Counted from the first letter of the stretch, positions 9,236-17,456 are shown. The stretch is 24,611 nt of DNA from CAYLYP01 sp964387795 (GCA_964387795.1 CAYLYP010000045.1:1-24611); one strand, 5' to 3'. Made by a program: numbers and translations. The notes: a model not told the origin generated them from the sequence alone.

Positions 9236-9240
9236 GGAGG
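9236..9240 (+). promoter_or_regulatory. Shine-Dalgarno site of the first skp gene
   Basis: GGAGG lies 9 nt before the ATG at 9250. Such sites are uncommon in this phylum, and most genes in this window lack one. It fixes the start and suggests efficient translation. No convincing promoter is seen in the 88-bp gap, so the gene is probably read from bamA. Confidence 0.6.
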
Positions 9241-9249
9241 AATCAAACA

Positions 9250-9765
9250 ATGAAAAAAATCATTTTATCATTAGGACTATTAATGCTGATGTCCTTAGGT
9301 GTATCAGCCCAGAAATTTGCCTTTATTGATTCAGAATATATTCTGGAAAACATACCGGAATACCAGGCAGCCCAAAAGCAACTGGATCAAATGTCGATAC
9401 AATGGCAGAAAGAAATTGAAGCACAGTTTTCAGAGATTGAAAAGCTATACAAGGACTATCAGGCTGAATCAATGCTTCTGCCGGATGATGTAAGAAAGAC
9501 AAGGGAAGAGGCCATAGTAGCAAAAGAAAAGCAGGCAAAAGACCTTCAAAAGCAACGCTTTGGCAGGGATGGTGATTTATTTAAAAAACGCCAGGAGTTG
9601 ATAAAGCCCATTCAGGACAAGATGTATGAAGCCATCAAAGAGGTTTCAGAAAAAGGGAGCTATGCCATTGTATTTGATAAATCAGGCGGGGTAACCATGG
9701 TTTATACCGATGTTAAGTTTGACCTGAGTGATGAAATACTTAATAAAATGGGATACAGGAAATAA
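9250..9765 (+). CDS. skp: Skp/OmpH family periplasmic chaperone, copy 1
   Basis: This 171-residue secreted protein has a signal peptide (MKKIILSLGLLMLMSLGVSA, then QKFAFID). The mature part has the Skp/OmpH layout: a short beta-strand (FAFIDSEYILENIPEY), a long charged helical hairpin rich in Lys, Glu and Gln (about residues 40-130), and a C-terminal strand (YAIVFDKSGGVTMVYTD). Skp trimers hold unfolded outer-membrane proteins in the periplasm and deliver them to BamA, whose gene is just upstream. A second Skp-like gene follows 206 bp later. Pairwise identity between the two looks modest, so this is an old duplication. Length and start are typical. Confidence 0.9.
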   Translation: MKKIILSLGLLMLMSLGVSAQKFAFIDSEYILENIPEYQAAQKQLDQMSIQWQKEIEAQFSEIEKLYKDYQAESMLLPDDVRKTREEAIVAKEKQAKDLQKQRFGRDGDLFKKRQELIKPIQDKMYEAIKEVSEKGSYAIVFDKSGGVTMVYTDVKFDLSDEILNKMGYRK

Positions 9766-9822
9766 TTACAGAAGAAGTAATTTAAACCTGATGCCAAAAC
9801 AATATAAAGTGTTTTATCAGCC

Positions 9823-9854
9823 TTGCATTTTTTTGATTAATTTGATTATCTTTG
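9823..9854 (+). promoter_or_regulatory. Bacteroidota-type promoter for the second skp gene
   Basis: TTG (9823-9825), 21 nt, then TATCTTTG (9847-9854) followed by CAC. The -7 element is an exact TAnnTTTG match. Transcription should start near 9860, giving a leader of about 110 nt, so copy 2 can be expressed apart from bamA and copy 1. Confidence 0.7.
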
Positions 9855-9913
9855 CACACTCAATTTAATTAATAACCAATCCGTTCCATTAACTCTTGCA
9901 GAATGCCAGTAAA

Positions 9914-9926
9914 TTGTCAATGACAA
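9914..9926. repeat. 13-bp palindrome in the skp copy 2 leader
   Basis: TTGTCA-A-TGACAA is a perfect 6-1-6 inverted repeat about 60 bp downstream of the predicted promoter and 45 bp before the ATG. It is a possible operator or leader hairpin. Confidence 0.35.
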
Positions 9927-9971
9927 CATAAGGGTCTTCATCAGCAAAGTGTATAAAACAAATTTGAACAC

Positions 9972-10487
9972 ATGAAAAATCTTCTTAAAGTATTTGTAAT
10001 TCTTTCGCTGGTGATTGCTTCTACCGGCGTTTCTGCCCAAAGCAAAACCAAATTAGGCCATATTGATTCTAACGAACTGATGAAAATAATGCCAGGCAGG
10101 GATACCATTCAAACACAATTGGAAAATCATGCCAAAGAACTGGAAGCACAGTTTACTGCGATGCAAACTGAATTCAACACAAAATATCAGGATTTTTTAG
10201 CGAATGAAAAAACCTATTCTGAGTTAATCCGCCAGGCAAAACAGAAAGAATTGGCCAACTTACAGGAACGTATTGTTGAATTTCAGGAATCTGCACAGGC
10301 AGATCTCCAAAAAAAAGAAGCAGAGCTTTTTAATCCATTAATTGAAATGGCAAAAAAAGCGATTGAAGAAGTAGCAAAAGCCAATGGTTATACCTATATC
10401 TTTGACAGCAGCCTTGGGGTATTGCTTTATTCAGAACCAACCGATGACATCCTTCCATTGGTTAAGAAAAAATTAGGGATTAACTAA
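9972..10487 (+). CDS. skp: Skp/OmpH family periplasmic chaperone, copy 2
   Basis: This is a second 171-residue OmpH-like protein with signal peptide (MKNLLKVFVILSLVIASTGVSA, then QSKTK). The mature chain has the same order as copy 1: strand LGHIDSNELMKIMPG, a long coiled helical region of Glu/Gln/Lys (about 45-130), then the strand YTYIFDSSLGVLLYSEPTDD. It likely acts as a periplasmic chaperone for unfolded outer-membrane proteins, in parallel to or mixed with copy 1. Unlike copy 1, it has its own strong promoter with a palindrome in the leader and no Shine-Dalgarno, suggesting separate control. It is followed by a strong terminator that also serves the convergent operon. The murI gene often found next in relatives is absent here. 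Confidence 0.9.
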   Translation: MKNLLKVFVILSLVIASTGVSAQSKTKLGHIDSNELMKIMPGRDTIQTQLENHAKELEAQFTAMQTEFNTKYQDFLANEKTYSELIRQAKQKELANLQERIVEFQESAQADLQKKEAELFNPLIEMAKKAIEEVAKANGYTYIFDSSLGVLLYSEPTDDILPLVKKKLGIN

Positions 10488-10506
10488 TCGAATCCCTCAA
10501 CATAAG

Positions 10507-10549
10507 TAAACAAAAAAAGCCTGGTTAAAAACCAGGCTTTTTTTGTTTA
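10507..10549. terminator. Bidirectional intrinsic terminator between convergent operons
   Basis: A 20-bp perfect stem has arms 10507-10526 and 10530-10549, with the GC core AGCCTGGTT/AACCAGGCT, flanking A7 and T7 tracts and an AAA loop. The A and T tracts let it work on both strands. Its right arm contains the stop codon (10547-10549) of the minus-strand gamma-carbonic-anhydrase gene, so it terminates both the skp gene and the sucA operon. Confidence 0.92.
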
Positions 10550-11068
10550 TTGTTCCTGGTCATACCAGGCGGCGTATTTAATATAATTATTTGATATGCG
10601 TTCGAGGAGATGTTGTGCATTTTCCTGAGATACATCTTTTATTTTTTTAGCCGGAGCCCCTGCATATACGCTTCCAGGTTCAACAATAGTATTTTCAAGA
10701 ACAACAGCCCCGGCAGCAATAATTGAGTTAGCGCCAATAACTGCATGATCCATAACAATGGCCCCCATCCCAATAAGGACATTATCCTGGATAGTGCAGC
10801 CATGCACAATGGCCCTGTGGGCGATGCTTACGTTATTACCAATATGGGTAGGCGCTGTTTCAAAGGTACAATGAATAATAGCCCCGTCCTGGATATTGAC
10901 CCTGTTTCCAATCCTGATGGAATGAACATCACCCCTGATAACAGCCTGAAACCAAACGCTACAATTATCGCCCATCACCACATCCCCAATAATAGTAGCG
11001 TTATCCGAAAGGTAGCAATCCTTACCAAAACGTGGGTCAAAGCCCCTAACTGACTTAATGAGGGCCAT
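10547..11068 (-). CDS. Gamma-carbonic-anhydrase-like hexapeptide-repeat protein
   Basis: This 173-residue protein is built of imperfect hexapeptide repeats (IRIGNRVNIQDGAII, HIGNNVSIAHRAIV, TIQDNVLIGMGAIV, VIGANSIIAAGAVV) that form a left-handed beta-helix. His66, His84 and His89 (IIHCT and AHRAIVHG) match the three zinc/iron ligands of gamma-class carbonic anhydrases. The closest known types are YrdA/PaaY/CaiE-like proteins, some of which are active carbonic anhydrases and others only acyl-transferase-like or thioesterase partners. The early GDNCSVWFQAVIRGD and the closing VYAGAPAKKI are family hallmarks. It begins 1 nt after the nadB stop, as the last gene of the operon. Activity is not proven by sequence. 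CO2 from 2-oxoglutarate dehydrogenase is a plausible substrate. Confidence 0.9.
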   Translation of the reverse strand: MALIKSVRGFDPRFGKDCYLSDNATIIGDVVMGDNCSVWFQAVIRGDVHSIRIGNRVNIQDGAIIHCTFETAPTHIGNNVSIAHRAIVHGCTIQDNVLIGMGAIVMDHAVIGANSIIAAGAVVLENTIVEPGSVYAGAPAKKIKDVSQENAQHLLERISNNYIKYAAWYDQEQ

Positions 11069-11069
11069 A

Positions 11070-12638
11070 TTATTCTTCTTTTATGGGATAATCAATGCTA
11101 AAATGCAAGCCCAGGCTTTCTTTTCTGGCCATTGCCATTTTAATGATCAGATAAGCGACACTGATGACGTTGCGTAATTCACAAAGCTTAGGAGATAAAA
11201 CAGACTTCACGTATAAAGCCTCCGTTTCCCTGTAAAGCAAGCCAAGCCTGTCGAAAGCCCTTTTAAGCCTTAAGTCGCTCCTCACAATGCCCACATAATT
11301 GTTCATGACACTCTGAACCTCTTTAAGGCTTTGCGTAATCAGTACCATTTCTTCGTTAAGAACAGTACCTTCGGCATTCCATTCAGGAACACTTTCACAA
11401 AAACTGATATGATCAATTTCATTAACAGCTTTATTGGCAGAGCGGGAAGCATATACGATAGCCTCCAGTAAAGAGTTACTTGCAAGCCTGTTTGCCCCAT
11501 GTAAGCCAGTTGAGGAACACTCTCCCACAGCATATAGGTTATTAATACTGGTATGCCCATCCATATCCACTTTAATCCCTCCACAAAGGTAATGGGCAGC
11601 AGGAACAACAGGTATCATTTGTTTGGTTATATCAATACCTATTGAAAGACATTTCTTATAAATGTTAGGGAAGTGCTTAACCAAAGATTCAACATCCAGA
11701 TGAGTACAATCGAGATACACATGGTCATCGCCCCTGACTTTCATTTCATTATCAATTGCCCTTGCAACGATATCACGTGGAGCTAAAGACAAACGTTTAT
11801 CATACTTTTGCATAAACTCTTTCCCGTCAGCAGTTTTCAGTATGCCCCCAAAGCCCCTGACAGCTTCTGATATTAAAAATGAAGGCCTTTCCAGGGGATT
11901 AAACAAAGATGTGGGATGAAACTGAACAAATTCCATATTCTCAATAATCCCTTTAGCCCTATGAACCATAGCGATGCCATCACCAGTTGCTATTATCGGA
12001 TTGGTGGTTGTAGAATAAACCATTCCAGCGCCTCCTGTAGCTAATAATGTGATTTTTGAGATGATGGTATCCACCCTGCTTGATTCAGTATCCAAAACAT
12101 AAGCCCCATAACATTCAATTCCGGGGATATGTCGGGTAACCTTTTGTCCGAGGTGGTGCTGGGTAATGATCTCAACGGCAAAATGGTGTTCAAGGATTTC
12201 GATATTGGGGTGCTTACGCGCCTGTTCGATCAAAGCCCTCACTATTTCCGCCCCTGTGTTGTCCTTATGGTGCAATACCCGATGTTCCGAGTGCCCGCCT
12301 TCTTTGCCCAGATCAAATTCACCTCTTTCGTTGGTATCAAAACAGGTGCCCCAATTCACAAGTTCAGCAATGCAATCAGGAGCCTGTTCAACAACCATCC
12401 TCACAACTTGTTCATTGCTAAGTCCCCACCCACATTTCAAGGTGTCGGCAATATGTTTTTCAAAATGGTCAAGGGGAGACATCACTGCTGCAATGCCACC
12501 CTGAGCCAGTCGGGAATTGGATTCTTCAATGGTTGTTTTTGTAACAAGACAAACACTCCCAAAAGAAGCGGCTTTAAGAGCAAAACTCAATCCGCCTACA
12601 CCAGAACCTACTACAAGAAAGTCAACTTTACGTTTCAT
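11070..12638 (-). CDS. nadB: L-aspartate oxidase
   Basis: This 522-residue FAD enzyme oxidises L-aspartate to iminoaspartate, the first step of de novo NAD synthesis; oxygen or fumarate serves as acceptor. It opens with the FAD dinucleotide fold (VDFLVVGSGVGGLSFALKA; Gly11, Gly13, Gly16). Then come SNSRLAQGGIAAV, GGHSEHRVLHHKDNTG, FVQFHPTSLF, the capping-domain segment with Arg-rich APRDIVARAID, YLCGGIKVD, and GLHGANRLASNSLLEAIVYA, all characteristic of NadB over succinate dehydrogenase SdhA. Length is normal. It starts 5 nt after the sucB stop and ends 1 nt before the carbonic-anhydrase gene. The partner nadA and nadC genes are not in this window. Confidence 0.96.
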   Translation of the reverse strand: MKRKVDFLVVGSGVGGLSFALKAASFGSVCLVTKTTIEESNSRLAQGGIAAVMSPLDHFEKHIADTLKCGWGLSNEQVVRMVVEQAPDCIAELVNWGTCFDTNERGEFDLGKEGGHSEHRVLHHKDNTGAEIVRALIEQARKHPNIEILEHHFAVEIITQHHLGQKVTRHIPGIECYGAYVLDTESSRVDTIISKITLLATGGAGMVYSTTTNPIIATGDGIAMVHRAKGIIENMEFVQFHPTSLFNPLERPSFLISEAVRGFGGILKTADGKEFMQKYDKRLSLAPRDIVARAIDNEMKVRGDDHVYLDCTHLDVESLVKHFPNIYKKCLSIGIDITKQMIPVVPAAHYLCGGIKVDMDGHTSINNLYAVGECSSTGLHGANRLASNSLLEAIVYASRSANKAVNEIDHISFCESVPEWNAEGTVLNEEMVLITQSLKEVQSVMNNYVGIVRSDLRLKRAFDRLGLLYRETEALYVKSVLSPKLCELRNVISVAYLIIKMAMARKESLGLHFSIDYPIKEE

Positions 12639-12643
12639 TGTTT

Positions 12644-13942
12644 TTATGATAAACCTAATAAAGACGATGCAAAAGCTTTCCCTTGAGAAAGCAACAATTC
12701 GGGATGCTCAATGCATTCCTTAATTTTTTTCAAAAAACCAACAGACTCACGCCCATCAATAATCCTATGGTCATAAGATAATGCCACGTACATAATAGGC
12801 CTGATTACGATTTGTCCATCAATAACGACCGGACGTTCAACAATATTGTGCATACCCAGTATAGCTGCCTGTGGGGGATTAATAATAGGGGTTGATAACA
12901 TGGAGCCAAATACGCCTCCATTGGTAATCGAGAAGGTTCCTCCCATTAAATCATCAGGGCTAATCTTTCCATTCCTGGCTTTTTCGCCCAGCCGTGCAAT
13001 TTCAATTTCGAGTTCAGCTATGCTAAGGCCCTGTGCATTTCTAACCACCGGAACCATTAGCCCTTTTGGGGTGCTCACAGCAATACCCAAATCAGTATAT
13101 TTATAGCTTTTGATTACGTCTCCATCAATGGCAGCATTCACTGATGGAAAGAAAGAAATGGAAGTGGTAACAGCCTTAGCAAATAAAGACATAAAGCCAA
13201 GCTTTACACCATACTTTTCCTGAAAAGCTTTCTGGTTATCATTCCTCAGCTTAATAACAGCACTCATGTCTATTTCATTGAATGTTGTCAGCATGGCAGT
13301 TTGGTTCCTGACAGAAACAAGACGTTCGGCAAGCTTCTTGCGTAAAGGGGTCATTGGGGTTTCTTCAACAAGCCGTTGAACTTCCTTTTTATTAAGGGAA
13401 GCCATCCCAACAGAATTATCCGACACCTTTTGTTTACCTATAGCAGACAATGCCAGCAAAACATCTTTTTTTGTAATCCTATTGCCTTGAGCTGAAGCCA
13501 TCAGGGCAGCAATGCTTATTCCCTGTTCATCAAGTGCTTTTAATGCCTGTGGTGAAAAAACAACACCCTGTTCTGTTACTTCCTCTCCCCTGCCTTCCTG
13601 ATTTATTTGAACAGTCCGGACAGGAGTATCCTCAACAACAGGATTTTCCTGAACCCTGTCAGTGGTGTTTTTTTTATCATTCTGATCGGAAAGTGGAACT
13701 ACAACAGAAGAATCAATAACCGCTAATACAGAACCCACTTTTATTGTCTGGCCTTGTTTTGCTTTAAAACTAATTTTACCGGAGGCTGGTGCGCTCACCG
13801 AAAGTGTAGCTTTCTCAGAATCAATCTCAGCAATCTCCTGGTTTATTTCAACATAGGCACCATCTGCAACCAGTAAAGCCGCCAACAGAACCTCTGTAAT
13901 AGATTCTCCTGCTCCCGGAACTATAATATTAATGGTATCCAT
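12644..13942 (-). CDS. sucB: 2-oxoglutarate dehydrogenase E2, dihydrolipoyl succinyltransferase
   Basis: This 432-residue E2 component transfers the succinyl group to CoA. The N-terminal lipoyl domain has Lys44 (EIDSEKATLSV) as the lipoylation site. A charged linker follows (about 85-125), then a peripheral subunit-binding domain (FSPQALKALDEQGISIAALM...RITKKDV, about 130-165) that should bind E1 and E3. The catalytic domain (about 195-430) ends with SYDHRIIDGRESVGFL, where His392 and Asp396 are catalytic. PMTPLRKKLAERL and FMSLFAKAVTTSISFFPSVNAAIDG are E2o features. After the usual ECIEHPELLL end there is an extension of about 13 residues (SQGKAFASSLLGLS), which is modestly odd. It starts 3 nt after the sucA stop with no Shine-Dalgarno. 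Confidence 0.95.
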   Translation of the reverse strand: MDTINIIVPGAGESITEVLLAALLVADGAYVEINQEIAEIDSEKATLSVSAPASGKISFKAKQGQTIKVGSVLAVIDSSVVVPLSDQNDKKNTTDRVQENPVVEDTPVRTVQINQEGRGEEVTEQGVVFSPQALKALDEQGISIAALMASAQGNRITKKDVLLALSAIGKQKVSDNSVGMASLNKKEVQRLVEETPMTPLRKKLAERLVSVRNQTAMLTTFNEIDMSAVIKLRNDNQKAFQEKYGVKLGFMSLFAKAVTTSISFFPSVNAAIDGDVIKSYKYTDLGIAVSTPKGLMVPVVRNAQGLSIAELEIEIARLGEKARNGKISPDDLMGGTFSITNGGVFGSMLSTPIINPPQAAILGMHNIVERPVVIDGQIVIRPIMYVALSYDHRIIDGRESVGFLKKIKECIEHPELLLSQGKAFASSLLGLS

Positions 13943-13945
13943 ATT

Positions 13946-16732
13946 TTACTGATCAATCAAATGACTTATACAAAGTTGCTTACACTCCCTGCATACATCC
14001 ACACAATTGCAGGCTTCAAAAGACTTCTCTATTATCTTCTGTTGTTGCATCTTATGAAAGCTGCCTGAACCACTTGCAGGACTCCCACTGGGTGGCCGTG
14101 AAATAACCCCCAAAGGTAACGCTTTATTCCAATATTGGATATATGGCCATGCCCCCATATTTTGAGGTTCTTCCTGGACCCATATCCACTTTGCAGCGTT
14201 GATATACTTATGGCTAAGAGATTCAATGCCTTGCGCAGGGAAAGGATACAATTGTTCAATCCTTATCACAGCAGTTTTTCCATCACCCCTTCTTTTTTTC
14301 TCTGCCTCCAACTCATAAAATATTTTCCCGGAACATAAGAGCACCCGTTCAATTGTTTCAGGCCGGGCTTCATGGTCATCGATAATTTCTTGAAAGCCAC
14401 CCATTGCAAGGTCATCAGTTGAAGAAATACAATCCGGATGACGGAGGAGACTTTTGGGCGTAAAGATAATCAAAGGTTTTCTCCACGACCTGTGCATCTG
14501 TCTTCTCAATACATGAAAGAAATTAGCAGGAGTTGAGCAGTTTACCACCTGGATATTATTTGCAGCACATAAACTCAGGAACCTTTCAATGCGTGCGCTT
14601 GAATGTTCAGGGCCTTGTCCTTCAAATCCATGAGGGAGCAACATCACCAGTCCATTCATAACCTTCCATTTTTCTTCTGCACTGCTAATAAATTGGTCAA
14701 CAATAATTTGAGCACCATTCACAAAATCCCCGAATTGGGCTTCCCAAATACTAAGGGTGTCAGGGCTGGCCATTGCATAACCATATTCAAAACCAGTTAC
14801 GGCATACTCACTTAAATGGGAATTATAAATTTCAAATCCAGGCTTTTGCTTGGAGATATATTTCAGGGGAACATATTCCTCTTCAGAATCCTCGACTTTT
14901 AATACCGCATGACGATGAGAGAAAGTGCCCCTTTCAACATCCTGCCCCGACATCCTAACCTGAAAGCCTTCATCAAGCAAGCTGGCATAAGCCAATAATT
15001 CAGCCATAGCCCAATCAACAATACCCTTTTCAAAGACCATATCCCTACGATCCTGCATCAGCCTTACAGTCTTTCTAAAAAAAGTCTTGTCTTCCGGTAA
15101 GGTGGTTATCAGTTTTGCAAGCCTTAAGAGGGCATCCTTATTATACAAGGTGTTTTCTTTATTAAAAATCAGGTCATCAGAAGGCTTTTTGAAATCTTTC
15201 CAGGTATTCTTTAGAAACTGGTCAATCCTTCCCTTTTCAATTTTAAGGGAGGCCTGATATTCGTCTTCAAGCGTATTTAAAAACTCCTTCTTTAAGTCCT
15301 CTGCATATCCGGGACTAACAATACCCTCGGCATTAAGTTTTTTAATATAAATGGATGCCGGATCAGGATGCTTCTCTATTACCTTATATAATAAGGGTTG
15401 GGTAAAACGGGGCTCATCACTTTCGTTATGCCCAAACTTACGATAGCATAACAAATCGATAAAAACATCACGTTTAAAGCGCTGCCTGAATTCTAAAGCC
15501 AGATTAGTAACATAAACCACTGCCTCGAGGTCATCACCATTTACATGAAAAATCGGTGATTGTAATACCTTGGCCACATCAGTACTATAGATCCCGGATC
15601 GTGCATCCAGATAATTTGTAGTAAATCCAATCTGGTTGTTGATGATTAAATGAATACTCCCTCCAGTATTATAAGCCTGTAATCCTGCCATCTGGATAGT
15701 TTCATAAACAACACCCTGCCCGGCAATAGAAGCATCACCATGGATGATTATCGGAGCGACTTTTGAATTGTCACCCTGATACTTTAAATCGGCCTTGGCC
15801 CTAGACAATCCTTCCACAACAGGATATACAGCTTCCAGATGCGATGGGTTGGGGGCGATACTAAGATTCACATGATGGCCTGCATCGGTCATAAATTCAA
15901 GCGTGCTGCCCATGTGGTATTTAACATCGCCAAGAAAACTGCCAGTATCATCTTCAAAAGTCTTTCCGGCGAATTCATTAAATATGTTCCGGTAAGGTTT
16001 ATGGAGGATATTTGCCAGTACATTTAAGCGTCCCCTGTGTGCCATCCCAATTACAAAATCACCAATTCCTGAAGCAGCACCCATTTCAATCAGGGCATTC
16101 AAAGCAGGTATCAGGGTTTCAGCCCCTTCCAGTGAAAAACTTTTCTGTCCTGGGAACTTCATCCTTATGAACTGCTCAAAATAAACCCCCTTAACAATCA
16201 TTTCAAGCATCTTTTTCTTTTGGGCTTCATCAAATGAAGGCCTGTTCCTGGCGGGCTCCATCTTTCCCTTGAGCCACTCAACAATTTCAGGGTTCCTTAT
16301 ATACATATATTCAACCCCTACTGAACGGCAATATGTCTCTTGCAAAAAATCAACTATTGTTGACAGGCTTGCCCTGCCAATCCCAACTTCATGGCCTGCT
16401 TCAAAGCTTCGGTTTAAATCTTCCTTATTAAAACCAAAATTTTCAATATCCAGAGTAGGGGAAAACTTCCTTCGTGACCTCACTGGATTAGTCAGGGTAA
16501 AAAAATGACCTCGTTCACGATAGGCATTAATTAAATTGATTAGCTTGAATTCATCAGGGTATTTATTATTCCCTGGTGTATTAGCATCAGAGTATTTAGA
16601 CAGTGCCAGATCGAAGCCATCAAAAAAAATCCTCCAGCCATCATCAACAGATGAGGCATCAGTTTTATAGTTATGATAATAAGTTTCTAAAACTTTAATA
16701 TCCAATCCCTCAAGAAAAGAAAGACGATCCAT
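13946..16732 (-). CDS. sucA: 2-oxoglutarate dehydrogenase E1 (thiamine diphosphate decarboxylase)
   Basis: This 928-residue E1o decarboxylates 2-oxoglutarate and reductively succinylates the E2 lipoyl group, in the tricarboxylic acid cycle. It opens with the E1o N-terminal helix (FLEGLDIKVLETYYHNYK...GWRIFFDGF). It continues with the transketolase-like core: GMAHRGRLN, NPSHLEAVYPVVEG, the thiamine-binding region HGDASIAGQGVVYE and NNQIGFTT. Later come ISSAEEKWKVMNGLVMLLPHGFEGQGPEHSSAR and the C-terminal domain IEQLYPFP...WVQEEPQNMGAW. The chain then adds a five-cysteine tail (residues 908, 910, 914, 917, 921) after the normal end. The start is fixed by a strong Shine-Dalgarno. E3 (lpd) is not linked. 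It is the first gene of the operon with sucB 3 nt away. Confidence 0.96.
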   Translation of the reverse strand: MDRLSFLEGLDIKVLETYYHNYKTDASSVDDGWRIFFDGFDLALSKYSDANTPGNNKYPDEFKLINLINAYRERGHFFTLTNPVRSRRKFSPTLDIENFGFNKEDLNRSFEAGHEVGIGRASLSTIVDFLQETYCRSVGVEYMYIRNPEIVEWLKGKMEPARNRPSFDEAQKKKMLEMIVKGVYFEQFIRMKFPGQKSFSLEGAETLIPALNALIEMGAASGIGDFVIGMAHRGRLNVLANILHKPYRNIFNEFAGKTFEDDTGSFLGDVKYHMGSTLEFMTDAGHHVNLSIAPNPSHLEAVYPVVEGLSRAKADLKYQGDNSKVAPIIIHGDASIAGQGVVYETIQMAGLQAYNTGGSIHLIINNQIGFTTNYLDARSGIYSTDVAKVLQSPIFHVNGDDLEAVVYVTNLALEFRQRFKRDVFIDLLCYRKFGHNESDEPRFTQPLLYKVIEKHPDPASIYIKKLNAEGIVSPGYAEDLKKEFLNTLEDEYQASLKIEKGRIDQFLKNTWKDFKKPSDDLIFNKENTLYNKDALLRLAKLITTLPEDKTFFRKTVRLMQDRRDMVFEKGIVDWAMAELLAYASLLDEGFQVRMSGQDVERGTFSHRHAVLKVEDSEEEYVPLKYISKQKPGFEIYNSHLSEYAVTGFEYGYAMASPDTLSIWEAQFGDFVNGAQIIVDQFISSAEEKWKVMNGLVMLLPHGFEGQGPEHSSARIERFLSLCAANNIQVVNCSTPANFFHVLRRQMHRSWRKPLIIFTPKSLLRHPDCISSTDDLAMGGFQEIIDDHEARPETIERVLLCSGKIFYELEAEKKRRGDGKTAVIRIEQLYPFPAQGIESLSHKYINAAKWIWVQEEPQNMGAWPYIQYWNKALPLGVISRPPSGSPASGSGSFHKMQQQKIIEKSFEACNCVDVCRECKQLCISHLIDQ

Positions 16733-16737
16733 ATAAA

Positions 16738-16744
16738 CTCCTTC
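16738..16744 (-). promoter_or_regulatory. Strong Shine-Dalgarno of sucA
   Basis: On the minus strand GAAGGAG sits 5 nt before the sucA ATG. It is a textbook anti-16S match, unusual in this window, and suggests strong initiation of the operon's first gene. I found no convincing -7/-33 promoter upstream of it. Confidence 0.65.
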
Positions 16745-17020
16745 TTTGGTTACAACTATTGTTTTCTCAAACCAAATGATTTATCATTCTGCAAAACAGC
16801 TTGCATTTAGTTTAAGAATTAAATTCAGTTTTTATTATACATAATAGCTTTTAGCCTGTTTTGTTCATTGAAGCATGATTTTTTAATCCAATTTACAATT
16901 TCACTTCCAATATTTTATATTAAAAACGGACAATAAACAGATATTCATTTGCAGCACGCTGAATATTTTTTTTCAATACAAGCATCAATGAGCCGAACAG
17001 GTATCCGAATTAGTTGATAT
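16745..17020. other. AT-rich divergent intergenic stretch, no gene seen
   Basis: This stretch lies between sucA (minus) and a doubtful small ORF (plus). It is very AT-rich, with many T and A tracts. I looked for the complement of TAnnTTTG on the minus strand as the sucA promoter and found only poorly spaced partial matches. No tRNA-like or terminator hairpin is obvious. Confidence 0.4.
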
Positions 17021-17203
17021 ATGTCATTGAAAAAACGAACAAGAAAATCCTTTAAACCAATATCAAAAAGCAATTTTCAGGCGAAAAAAGGAGATATTAA
17101 GGTCTATCCAATCGTAAACAATAAAAAAATCAAAGGAAAGGTATTTGAACAAAAAAGGGTGTTTTGGGGGTATAATAAAGGGGCACAAAAACAACAGGAA
17201 TAA
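17021..17203 (+). CDS. Doubtful 60-residue lysine-rich protein
   Basis: A short ORF in the 767-bp gap between divergent transcription units encodes a very basic 60-residue peptide (MSLKKRTRKSFKPISKSNF at the start; about a quarter Lys). It has no signal peptide and no motif I recognise. It has a plain ATG and reads through AT-rich DNA without an evident Shine-Dalgarno or promoter. It may be a real small protein, a remnant, or chance coding in AT-rich spacer. I list it because nothing else explains this interval. Confidence 0.28.
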   Translation: MSLKKRTRKSFKPISKSNFQAKKGDIKVYPIVNNKKIKGKVFEQKRVFWGYNKGAQKQQE

Positions 17204-17333
17204 CGAACTCACTGATAATACAGATAAACAAAGGATTTAAGCATATACTTAATAACATATAACACTTATTTTGATTTATAACAAGCTGGTTAATAATTTT
17301 TACAGGTTTTTTTACGAAGTTTATAGGTTTTTT

Positions 17334-17364
17334 TTTGTTTTATCAAATTTAGATTATATATTTG
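17334..17364 (+). promoter_or_regulatory. Near-consensus promoter for the large sorting-domain protein
   Basis: TTTG (17334-17337), 19 nt, then TATATTTG (17357-17364) is an almost ideal Bacteroidota -33/-7 pair. Transcription should begin near 17370, giving an AT-rich leader of about 130 nt. The match fits high expression of the gene at 17500. Confidence 0.75.
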
Positions 17365-17456
17365 TGAGGCATGTAAATGCAAACCACCAAAAAAAACAAA
17401 TAGTAACTAATTTCAATTGCCTATGCACCAACACAGAAATTCATTTTTTAATAATT

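Noticed and set aside
10745..11053. A 102-residue plus-strand ORF inside the carbonic-anhydrase gene
   Set aside because: It lies antisense to a clear hexapeptide-repeat gene; its Asn/Pro-rich peptide is the mirror of those repeats.
12129..12686. A 185-residue plus-strand ORF
   Set aside because: It is antisense to nadB, and nadB has all its FAD-enzyme motifs in the other strand.
16745..16980. A sucA promoter on the minus strand
   Set aside because: Partial complements such as CAAATGAT (16773-16780) do not pair with a -33 element at the right spacing.
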